Shown here: positions 54,276 to 64,000 of the stretch, piece by piece
Layout of the letters: each line of letters begins with the position of its first letter
Position numbering within the stretch: position 1 is the first letter of the stretch
Assembly: GCF_000516985.1 (NCBI RefSeq)
Contig: NW_006917098.1
Location: 1,364,001 to 1,428,000, forward strand
Reading direction: 5' to 3'
DNA from: Pestalotiopsis fici W106-1
Taxonomy: Eukaryota > Ascomycota > Sordariomycetes > Amphisphaeriales > Sporocadaceae
Length of the DNA: 64,000 nucleotides
Program-made: the position numbers and the translations under genes
The notes under the pieces: generated by a model
Told to the model about the DNA's origin: nothing
The model's input: only the letters and a program-made list of their open reading frames with translations
The model's database searches: none

Positions 54276-56300
54276 ATGCCGCTCGCAAAGTCCAAGGCCG
54301 CCGTAGGGCTTGGCAACTCGCTGATGAACGATCGGTTTGGAAAGGGCAAAGGATCGGATCGCAGAAAGGGAGGCGGCGTCACCAGAACGAACCATGCGAC
54401 CGGCGAACAGTACATTACCAACGAAAAGAAGGAGGCATCATGGGTCAAAATGCGCTCCGTCACACAGCAGTCCGCCATGGATGAGTTCCTGGCCACTGCC
54501 GAGCTGGCCGGCACCGACTTCACGGCCGAGAAGATGAACAATGTCAAGATCATTCACACCGACCAGCGCAATCCTTACCTGCTGTCGTCCACCGAAGAGT
54601 CTCAAGTCAGGGGAAAGCACAACAAGCACAAATCCAGGCTGACAGTCCCAAGGCGGCCGCAGTGGGATGAGAACACCACCCCAGAGCAACTCGACGTCTT
54701 GGAGCGCGAGAGCTTCCTCAACTGGCGCCGCGGTCTTGCCGAGCTGCAGCAGAACAACGACCTGCTCATGACTCCCTTTGAGCGCAACTTGGAGGTTTGG
54801 CGACAGTTGTGGCGTGTCATTGAGCGCAGTCACCTCGTGGTGCAGATTGTAGATGCGCGAAACCCTCTCATGTTCCGTTCCGAGGATCTGGAAGCTTACG
54901 TCAAGGACGTTGACGAGAAGAAGGAGAACTTGCTGTTGGTGAACAAGGCAGATATGATGACAACAAGCCAGAGAAAGACGTGGGCCAAATACTTCAAGAG
55001 CAATAACATCGCGTACCGTTTCTTCTCGGCCCACCTCGCCAAGGAGTTGCTCGAGGCTGAAGATGATGAAGATGAGCATGAGGATGGTATTCATCAAGGC
55101 CAAAGCTCAAGCGCATCACAAAAACCAGCATCAAAGAAGACCTCCGACGAGTCATCAGAAGACGAGAGCGAGGATGAAGATGATGAAGACCATGACGAGA
55201 CTACTGGCGCGAGTCTGGACCAGGATCTTGAAGACGAAGACATTAGAATCCTGACTGTTGAGGAACTAGAAGACATCTTCTTGGCTCATGCGCCAGAACC
55301 CAATCCTGATAGTACGTTTCCTTTATGGGTATTTATAGATTTTGTTGTGCTAACATGAGAATCAGACCCCGACGAAAAGCTCCAAATTGGTCTTGTCGGT
55401 TATCCAAACGTCGGAAAGTCGTCAACTATCAATGCTTTGATTGGTGCCAAGAAGGTTTCTGTCTCGTCCACGCCTGGAAAGACGAAACACTTCCAGACAA
55501 TTCACCTCAGTGACAAGGTCATTTTGTGTGATTGCCCCGGTTTGGTCTTCCCCAACTTTGCTACAACGAATGCCGACCTGGTCTGCAATGGTGTTTTGCC
55601 CATTGACCAATTGCGAGAGTACACCGGCCCAGCAACCCTTGTTGCCCACCGCATTCCACAGCCATTCTTGGAGGCCATTTATGGCATCCATATCAAGACC
55701 CGTCCGCTCGAAGAAGGAGGTACTGGAACTCCGACCTCCAGTGAACTGCTGTCTGCCTACGCCAAGGCCCGCGGCTTCCAGACGCAAGGTGTTGGTCAAC
55801 CAGATGAGTCCCGTGCAGCACGATTTGTGTTGAAGGACTACGTCAATGGTAAGCTCCTATACTGTGAGCCGCCACCTGGATACCCCGATTCTGCAGAGTT
55901 CAACCACGAGTTGTATGATTCAGCACACTTGCCTGAAAAGCGCCGTGCCCAGCTTCGACATGCCATGGAGGCCATGGAGCTTCCCGATGACATGTCTGTA
56001 GCCGACAGTGAATTTCAACCACTCCCTACTGGTGCCAAGTCGCAGCGGATCGACAAACAATTCTTTACCAAAGATCGCAACAACGCCGGGCACCTAAACA
56101 TGCCCTTCAGCTACAAGTACACGCAACAGGGTCAAGCCAAGGTCGCGCAAGGGAAGCACCTGAGTGGTCGCAAGGCCAAGGCCATGATTGCGCTCGAGAC
56201 CGGCATGGATCCAAAGGACATTCAGATTGGAAGTAGTAAGAAGCATTTCAAAGGTGGCGCCAAGGGCAAGAAGAAGAAGGCTGCCGATGAGGATGACTAG
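54276..56300 (+). CDS. NOG2: Nog2 (nucleolar GTPase, 60S assembly)
   Basis: Two exons (54276-55311, 55366-56300) give 656 residues. The N-terminal NGP1 domain (LMNDRFGKGKGSDRRKGGG to VRGKHNKHKSRL) is followed by a circularly permuted GTPase of the YlqF/YawG class: the G4 motif NKAD precedes G1 GYPNVGKSS, then G3 DCPG. A long acidic insert (about residues 265-325, rich in DEDE) sits between them. The C-terminus is Lys-rich (AKGKKKKAADEDD), suited to the nucleolus. Nog2 is needed for late nuclear maturation of 60S pre-ribosomes and blocks premature Nmd3 binding. The intron (GTACGT, branch GCTAACA) joins the frame exactly before NPDEKLQIG. Confidence 0.96.
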
Positions 56301-57786
56301 ACTAGATATTTATGTTAATGTCAGCCAATAAAATAGTCAATATCATGTTTAATGGCCTTATTCGTGCGGTTCTCGTCTCACATGACGTGATTCTTAGATT
56401 GATGATACACGTATCAGGTCGTGACTAGCTCAACGTGCAACACAACGAGGCAGAATCCAATTACATTTTCTGAATCAGGATCTGGGTTCGGCATACTTCC
56501 ACAAATACATGGTATCAAATGATAATGATTTATATGAAGGGCAGGGAAAAAACAATTGCTGCATTTAGGTGTTGAAAGCACGGCAATGCAAATAGTATCA
56601 GCAAATTTCCTGCTAGGAGTCCCTACTATCAGTAATTCAATCTTGGCAGAATTTCAGAACTTTTACGAACAACATGTCTAAAAGAAGCAGAAAACAAATG
56701 AATGCAATATATGAATAAAATAGTCGCTTCTCGGTACGAAATGTTGGGGATCATCATCCTACTTCGTACTGCCCGTGTCAATAAAACAAAGCAATTTGAG
56801 GGCAAGAACCCTTCAATGTCGTATGGCTACATTGTATCTACTTCATTTGCTTCCCTACGCCAACCAACATCGTAATTATAACGTTGAGCATGGAAAAGAG
56901 CACACTCATGTGGCAGAGAAGCAAAAGATAACTTGGGAGCACACATGGTGAGCTGGCAGTGGGGAGATCAGTGTGACTGCTGCGGTCGTTACAAAGATGC
57001 CGTGGCTATTTTCCATTGCTGTCCATCTTCTGCGTGATTGGAAACATACGAGTCAACCTCCATGGCACCACCGCGACCTGCTTCGAGGGAGCTCACTAGT
57101 GGTTTGAATTTCCTCAGTGGCAGGAGAAATTTTAGCCGAGAAAAAATATTGCTCCCACGTCAGGAACGACGGCAAAGGAGACTCTGATCCGAAAAAAAAA
57201 AACAGGTCGGGCAATTAGCATTATTGGAACAGCAAGGTGGGAAACCGGGTACACATGGCGGTAAAGTATGCCACACGGCAAAAGGGCCCAATGGTGTGTC
57301 ATCAGTGTGCTTACCGCTCAAATCTCCCGTCAAAGAATCTGGCTAGAAAGTTGGAAGCTGAGGGCGGAACAGGCGGGACATGGAAGTTCTGGGAACGGGC
57401 CGAGAAACAAGTTCGACACTATTCTGGATCTTGGTATTTATCAAGCTCTGCTTTATAGAAAGTATACTCTACTAGCGTCTAGGGTTGGTGGCTAGTCATC
57501 CTATACCTCGTGATATATCCACCGTCTTGACATTGTAGGACGGTTTTGGGACCCTCTTTTGCTATAGACTGTGCTCCAATACTTCACTTCCCTACAGGTC
57601 GACATTGACAATTGAATCGTTGCGTGCTTTTGCAACGAATAAACAAGGATATAAATTGCTGTTATAGCTCGCTAAGTGACTGATTATGTCATGTATCATT
57701 ACGGACGTTCTTTTGTGTCACGATGGACTTTTTTCTTTTTCTTTCTGGTGCCAAGATCCTCTCCTGGAGGATCAAAACGGACACTT
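56301..57786. other. Intergenic region
   Basis: About 1.5 kb between the ends of convergent genes; small frames (57237-57495) show no resemblance to known proteins. Confidence 0.45.
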
Positions 57787-59855
57787 TTACGATTTGACCA
57801 GTGTCTTTCTCCACCACGACTCTTCCTCCTCGTGAGATAATAATCTGTTTGCACCACTCCTAAAACCATGACCTTCACCAGGGAACTTGACCAATTTGAC
57901 TTCGCGCCCGCGCGAAATCATATCGTCATACATGGTGTACGCCTGCGAGATTGGTACGACCTTGTCATCCGTGCCGTGTAGAATGAGCAAGGGCGCTGTG
58001 ATGTTGCCGGCGTGATATACTGGCGATCGGTCCTTCATGACTTTTTCCTTGTCCTCTTCGGTCATGCCCTCGGTGAACATCAACATGTCGACATAGCGCG
58101 CTTCCATCTTGTGAGTGGATTCGAGAAGAAGCTTGACCTCACTGATGCCAAATAAGCACACACCACCGGCAAATATGTTTGGGTAATTGCACAGTGCTTG
58201 AAGCACACTGTACCCGCCGGCGCTTCCTCCACGAATGCCCACCCGCGATCCGTCAACGCGGCCGGTCTCGACAAGATATTCGACGCATTCAGCGACATCA
58301 TCGACATCGACAACGCCCCATCTACCATTGAGAAGCTGGCGGTACTTTTTGCCGTACCCAGTGGAGCCGGTATAGTTGATTGCAAAAGTCGCATATCCCC
58401 GAGCGTTCCAATATTGTAGTGATAGCATCAATGCTGGTGGTGTGAGTCCAGTAGGCCCTCCGTGTGACTGAATGATCAAGGGTGGCTTCTCGCCTCGGGG
58501 CGCCTGGAAATTGGGGTTATGTGGTGGCCAAAAGAAGCCACAGACATCACGTTCAGGGCCGTTCTTTGCGGGAAATTTGATGGCTTCTGGTTTCGAGAAG
58601 AGGGACGGCGGAAACTCGACATTTGTCGATGTGCGTATGACCTTGTATTGGGCATCTCCGCCCGTCAATTTTACTTCGCATACGACATCTGGTGTCACAG
58701 GACTGTTGGCTATCAGGAGAAAAGAGTCGTCCGAGAGTCGTTCCACGCCATCGAACAAGACACTGGCAAATGGTAGATCCAGCTGCATATATGTCAGATT
58801 TATCAGATCAATGGAAACAAGCCTGTCCCAGCCCTCATCCTTTACGGAGGCTATGAGAGTCGTCTCGGAAAGTAGAGTATATGTGTGGCTGTGTTGAAAG
58901 TCAGAGAAAAGCCCCAGAAGATCATTCAACCAAAATTCAGGGAGCCATACCTTCCGCAAGTCATCTTGGCACTGCCAAACTCAACATTCTCCAACCCAGG
59001 TAGTGCCATTGCCGTTGCCTCGCTGTCGCCGGGTTTTTGCCGAAACAATTGGTAATAGTTTGTCCGCTCCTCTGCAAAATACAGGTTGCCGTCAGGGCTC
59101 CACCGCGGCTCGGTTACGGTGCTTGATTCGGTCCCAGCAATATGCTCGACAGTGCCTGACACGATTTGGCCTTCCGACCAGTCCGCCCAGTGCAGGGTAA
59201 CGCCAGCCCACGGCATTCCAGGAAAGTCCCATTGCTCCCAAGCGATTTTTGTGCCATCGGGACTGAAGCTGGGAAACATGTAGAAATCTGCACCCTCGAC
59301 GACTCGCGTCACTTCGGCGGTTTCTGTGTTGATGGCGACGACGTAGTTCTTGACCTGCTCCGGCTCATCGATTTCGTGGTCCTCTTGCACAGCAAGCACC
59401 CAGGGTTCATTTCCAGGGTGGGCTTCGAAATCTCCATATCGCAGTGTGTCGCACTCCAGTAGCCTCCTGACGCTGCCGCTATCCACATCTAGGATGTAGA
59501 CCGACTTGTCCTTGAAATTGCTGAAAATGATGCGATTGTTTGCAAGAATGGCATAGGGACCACCACCGTACTCGTAAACCCTGCTCCTCACGCTGAAGCC
59601 TTGTGGCAGAACGTCGACGCATTCGCCATTTCTAATCTCCACCAGATGGTTGTCACCGTCGGAGCGCTGTTCACAAAAAAACGCCCGCCCAGTACGTCGC
59701 TAGACTCGTGGTTAGCATTGAAACGCAAAATGAAGTCGACAAATTCATACGTCTACTCTTGGCGAAATCTGAGTTCGGCTGCTGCTGAATACGGCCTCCT
59801 TTGTAATGTCGCTCGACCAGGTGCCATATGGTGCTATCTTCTTGGTGCTTCCCAT
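57787..59855 (-). CDS. S9 (prolyl-oligopeptidase family) peptidase
   Basis: Three exons on the minus strand (59855-59751, 59699-58951, 58888-57787) give 651 residues, matching acylaminoacyl- and dipeptidyl-peptidase-like S9C proteins. The N-terminal half is a beta-propeller (YEYGGGPYAILANN, FPSFSPDGTKIAWEQWD, EPRWSPDGNLYFAEE). The C-terminal hydrolase has IIQSHGGPTG (oxyanion), GIRGGSAGGYSV (nucleophile Ser), LHGTDDKVVP (Asp) and GEGHGFR (His). The start at 59855 (MGSTKKIAPYGTW) fits the family; in-frame ATGs further up (to 60074) would add a tail with no similarity. An alternative donor 6 nt earlier in intron 1 is possible. No signal peptide, so probably cytosolic. Confidence 0.92.
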
Positions 59856-62682
59856 CTCGAGTTCCAGGTGAAGATGCCCCACGCTCCTGGGCACAATGTC
59901 CGGCGGCATGGCCCTGAGCGGCTCGGATCCCATGTCGAAGCCCATGTTCAAGTACCGACTCGTTGCCAATTGCATGGGGGGATGAGTATGGAGGGGGGGA
60001 ATGGGATTAGATGAGTTTTGTCGTGATCTTTGGCGACAAGTTGACTTTGAAGAAGAATGGGGGGAGCAGAGCAAAGCAGTTCAATTATTTTTTATTTCAT
60101 TCTGTTTGGTTTGATAAGTTCCAACAGAGTATTACTACCAGGTAGGTGCTGCCCTTGTTAACTGAATGGAGCTTTCCCTGTGTTTGCTTCCCAGTTAAGT
60201 GCTACCACCTACCTACCTAAACCTAGCAGCTCTTAGCGGGGAAAAGGAAGCTCGAGACCGGTGGCGCCACGGATCCGCAGCACTGGCGCATTGACAGGCG
60301 AGCACAGCCAATCAGAGCGTGCGAAAAGTACGGTACTTCTGCTTGGACTGGCCGCGGAGGGGGGGAAAATAAGGAAAAAGGACGGCGGGTTAGCGGGAGC
60401 TCACAGCAGGAACAAAAAAAAAAAAGAGAGAATATGCAAAAAATGCATGGTACCTACTGCACAGGGCCGATCGGTAGTGCTAGCGAGCCGGCCGGGCGAA
60501 TCACGATTGACAGTATAGTACCTTAGTATGCCCTTTTTACCAGGAAACCAACAGCAATTGAGGGAAAAAATAAAAAAGAGGAACGCGAACCACGGATTCC
60601 CATCCTGCTGCTATCCGAATGTATGACTTTTGCCTGTTGTGATTCCCGATTGTGCTTCCTTGCCAGCGCACATCGCCTCTTTAGGGCAAAAAGACCCTCA
60701 ATTCTTCCGTACGTATTCTAGTTCCATGTAGTATGTTGTTTTTGTAAATTCTCCTATCTCTACTTGGACTATTGATTATTCCATCGTAAGAAGTACGCAG
60801 CATCGAACCATTTCCTACAGAGCCCAGGACCGCGATGCAGTACAAAGTGGTTCGAATGTATTCTGTCTGTTGGGACTAACTATACCTGGGTACATGAAGA
60901 CGTAATTTTGTCAGGGATCAATGTATCGGATGTCCGCCCGTCGTCTACTCTTGCTTTGTTTACCTTATTATCTTGTTGTTATTGTTATTGTTAATCATGT
61001 ACTCGATTCTGACCCTGGATATTTGCAATGAGGAATCAAGACGGGTGACCCAATTGTCCACCGCTTCTCTTGCTACGTAGAGTATTTGCCTGCCGTCGGC
61101 CGTTGCATTCTTTTTTTTTTGATTCAATGTTTGCCTCCCGTGGGGAGCTCCACCCGATCTGCTTCCCTTCTGCTGGGACCGAATGCACCAACATCAATGG
61201 CCAAAAGTCCCCCTTTCTATGCAACGGGCGAGACAGGGTAGATTCCTTTTTCCCTCTCATGACTCTGTCCCATCTTCATTCGGCTCACGCATGTGGCATA
61301 TGATTGATGATGGGGCCCCGCGGCTCAGAAAGCAACCAGCGACTATGACCCGATAGACTTTTTAGACTTTGTATGACATAGATTCCCTTTCTTGCCTCAT
61401 TAGGACGAAAAGAAACAGTCGTGGCCAATCAGCGCCGGGCCCCAGCGTTTCGATAAAGAAGTGCAACCAAGCACTATGCCTTGACCTTGATTGGCATTGC
61501 TAGAGCAGATCTCTATCCGAAATTCGAGTATTATTTACGGGTGATGCTCCGTGCCGTCTGAGACCGGAGATTATAGTAGTTTATCGTACGGTTCGTTTGT
61601 AAGGCTTAGCCTGGCCTGTCCACACTCGATATAACTTTTGCCCCCTCCATTCGGCCCATCACAACCGGGAAAGGAGACTATCGACATGACCAAGGCCCAG
61701 TGCGTGACGCACAAGGCCGAATAAGTACGTGACGAACATGTTCTTTTGCAACCCCAGAACGATTCTAGCGTTCTTCCCTCGTCTAGTGCTATCTCTGGAG
61801 CCGTTGATCCATTTTATATTGACCCCGTCCAACCACAACCGAAGTGATTCTGCTCTGTGTATTACTGAACAATACAGCCGACTGGATTCCTCTAGCCTTT
61901 TTCCCTTGTGGCATGCATGGTTGCAGAGTGAGTGGATGCTCTGTATGCTCCATGTCTGCAGCAGTCGTGAGTCGTACATACAGAGTGGTACAGATTATCC
62001 CAGCCCCAGAGCTGAGGGACAGCATACTATGTACTCAGGGAGGGACTGTGCATGAAGGCGGCAGATTCCGCTCATCCCTCAAACGTCTTTGATCATCAGT
62101 GATTGGTGACCAAGCAGGAGTTGGACAGAACTAAAATGTAGGTACGGGATGCATTCTGCATACTATTACATTCACCTTTTCCAAGGTACCAACATCACCA
62201 CCCAGGCCAAGCCAACGTTGGGGATTGGAGCAACAAATCAAAGCACGAGCGGCAATGCGGTCTACACTAAGCACAACCCCACTTCTCCCTGCCGACCTCG
62301 CAGATGTCACCATTGAATCCAAGCCATGATCCTTCCATCTCTCGAGTCTCGTGGATGCCATCCCTTCCCGAGAGGAGTAGAACGCTCACGCATCTCGCTG
62401 CAGTTTGCTGCCATGACAGCGACAAAGTCCATCCCGGGCACTGGATCTTGATAATTCCCTGGATTATTGGTGCTCAGCTAATAAGCTCGAGTCACGGCCA
62501 ACGACCGCCCCCCCTTGCTTCCCCGGTGTCTCCACTTGGATGCCGGCCTGGTGTTGGGCCACCTTTCGCTGGAACAGAGGGCTTGCCGACTCGTTTAGTC
62601 CAGTTCTGCGAGCGTCTAGACCCGGCTCTCGAGTACTACGCAGTCGCAAAGGGACGAAGGGGGAGGGGAAGCAAGATTCAAG
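59856..62682. other. Long intergenic region
   Basis: About 2.8 kb with no gene that I can support: short frames only, poly-A and poly-T runs and a TTGTTATTGTTATTG tract near 60975. It contains the promoters of the divergent S9 peptidase and 2EXR genes. Confidence 0.45.
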
Positions 62683-63501
62683 ATGGCTTCATCGTTTCCC
62701 CAGTTTGGACTACTGCCCCTAGAGTTGCAGCGGGAGATCTGGCAGGCGGCGCTCCAGGTCGAGGCACCCGGCCTCTGCATCACCTTTGGCGGCCTGCCCA
62801 ACCACCGACCGCGCCCGGCCGACGTGGACCTGCACTGCTTGATGCACGTGTCGCGTGAATCCCGCGCCATGGCGATGAAGCACTTTCGTTATCATCTGCG
62901 CCGAGACGCTGGCGACCACGGCGGCAGTAGTAATGATGATGGTGGTGATGGGGTTCTCATCGGTGCTTCGCGCGCATTTCGACCCGACTTGGACGTGCTC
63001 TTTATCCCGACAGATCGATACGATGGTTTCTTTGACTGGCACTTTCTCGACTCCTGGCCCGAGTCGCTTCAGCCACATCATCTGGCACTCGATGGCCACG
63101 AGGCCCAGCTGTCGCGCGGCGGCGTTGGGCGGCAGGTCGCAACCCTCGTTGCATCCGGGCGTCTACCTGACTTGAAGAGCGTTTCTCTCATCTTTTCTGC
63201 GGAGCCGGCTCCGGTGCCCGTCTACAGCTCGATGCGAGCCTACAAGCTCGACGACCTCGGCCAAGATGACTATGTTTGGTGTGCCTTGCCTGACGGTTGC
63301 AAATACGAGGCGACGGACCCGTTTCTTATTGCTGACTGGTGGAAGGCTTCGATACTAGAAGCTGCCGGAGACAGCGATATGCGACACCTCCAAGTCATCC
63401 CAAGACGGATCAACCCGAGAAGATATGTAGATCCACCGTCCAAGGGTTGGTTATATTCGACATTTGGCATTCCTGCACGCCTGCGCCAGATGCTCCCATG
63501 A
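62683..63501 (+). CDS. 2EXR domain protein
   Basis: A single-exon gene of 272 residues. The N-terminal FGLLPLELQREIWQAAL, then LMHVSRESRAMAMKHF, is the 2EXR domain, an F-box-like module greatly expanded in Sordariomycetes and of unknown function. The central part has a low-complexity Gly/Asp/Ser insert (about residues 77-91), then a conserved-looking block (PDLDVLFIPTDRYDGFF) usual in these proteins. No other domain is visible. Position next to a long gene-poor stretch is typical for these accessory genes. Confidence 0.85.
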   Translation: MASSFPQFGLLPLELQREIWQAALQVEAPGLCITFGGLPNHRPRPADVDLHCLMHVSRESRAMAMKHFRYHLRRDAGDHGGSSNDDGGDGVLIGASRAFRPDLDVLFIPTDRYDGFFDWHFLDSWPESLQPHHLALDGHEAQLSRGGVGRQVATLVASGRLPDLKSVSLIFSAEPAPVPVYSSMRAYKLDDLGQDDYVWCALPDGCKYEATDPFLIADWWKASILEAAGDSDMRHLQVIPRRINPRRYVDPPSKGWLYSTFGIPARLRQMLP

Positions 63502-64000
63502 TTATACCCAAGCACTGCAGCATGAAATATACATTCAAACCTTGAAGAATGCGCCTTCATTCATTCAACAAATGAGACTAGAACAAACATGTAGGCTTCC
63601 TTGACCACTCTAGTAAGTGGACTAAAATATTTGTCTTGACCTCACACCATCGGATCAACAAGTCAAACAAACCTGACAAGTTGAACCCTTCCTCGGCGCT
63701 TACCTAGTGACGATCATACAAGCTTTGACAACTGCCAGGTTGTGGACAAAGTTGTCGAGGTTTCTACACTCCTTAACAATACACGCCACCACCCTGAACA
63801 ATCGCTCTGATGAATGAGGACGTCTTCTGACAATGTTCCCGGTACTTGAAGCCGGCAATTTTTCAGCCCGGGTGTCTGGGACCAACGGTCAGACCTGTCA
63901 AGCAGGCAGAAAACAAGGCAAAGATGCCATCCGGACAAACATATTGCAAATGCAAAATCCCATAATGGTCTAGCCAATACTTGAGCGGTGTCTCTCGTAA
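63502..64000. other. Intergenic end of window
   Basis: No gene recognised; any gene here would continue beyond the window. Confidence 0.5.

Noticed and set aside
1..64000. CRISPR arrays, insertion sequences, operons or ribosome-binding sites
   Set aside because: None seen; the genes are spliced eukaryotic genes and no repeat arrays of that kind occur.

Overview
The window is nuclear DNA from a filamentous ascomycete (Pezizomycotina). Most genes are interrupted by short introns of about 49-90 nt with GTRNGY donors and CTRAY branch points. The gene set also fits: Zn2Cys6 regulators, a 2EXR protein, a DUF3405 relic, Cym1, Ltv1, Nog2, taxilin and ornithine decarboxylase. A Sordariomycete, possibly of the Hypocreales, is my best guess, but the sequence alone does not settle it. 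There is one 100-N assembly gap (35500-35599).

Layout. 0.5-1.8 kb: a secreted Ser/Thr- and Cys-rich protein. 2.5-15.9 kb: a catabolic gene cluster with a Zn2Cys6 regulator, an acyl-CoA dehydrogenase, both subunits of a methylcrotonyl-CoA-type biotin carboxylase, an acyl-CoA synthetase, and a single protein joining HMG-CoA lyase to an enoyl-CoA hydratase. 16.7-18.0 kb: a PRISE-type short-chain reductase. 18-22 kb: gene-poor, with a broken DUF3405 gene. 22.1-23.1 kb: a single-pass membrane protein. 23.4-26.2 kb: a divergent FDC1/PAD1 decarboxylase pair. 26.9-34.7 kb: a mitochondrial half-size ABC transporter, a monoacylglycerol-lipase-like hydrolase and AP-1 gamma-adaptin. 35.9-38.9 kb: a small secreted protein and a WW-domain protein. 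41.6-44.3 kb: ornithine decarboxylase with a very long upstream leader that has no AUG. 46-60 kb: Cym1, taxilin, Ltv1, Nog2 and an S9 peptidase, mostly housekeeping. 62.7-63.5 kb: a 2EXR protein.

The main result is the 2.5-15.9 kb cluster. Its five enzymes account for a complete route from a free 3-methyl-branched acid (isovalerate or 3-methylcrotonate, or possibly a longer isoprenoid acid) through acyl-CoA, 3-methylcrotonyl-CoA, 3-methylglutaconyl-CoA and HMG-CoA to acetyl-CoA and acetoacetate. The normal fungal leucine route is mitochondrial. Here, however, four enzymes end in peroxisomal PTS1-like tripeptides (SRL, ARM, PRL, SKL), and none shows an obvious mitochondrial presequence. The two divergent promoters and the fusion-gene promoter share the exact 10-mer CCGGGCCCAC, which suggests one co-regulated, peroxisomal version of the pathway. 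The PRISE gene next door lacks the motif and may be an outsider. The second unusual signal is the antisense-specific absence of ATG over about 1.23 kb upstream of ornithine decarboxylase.
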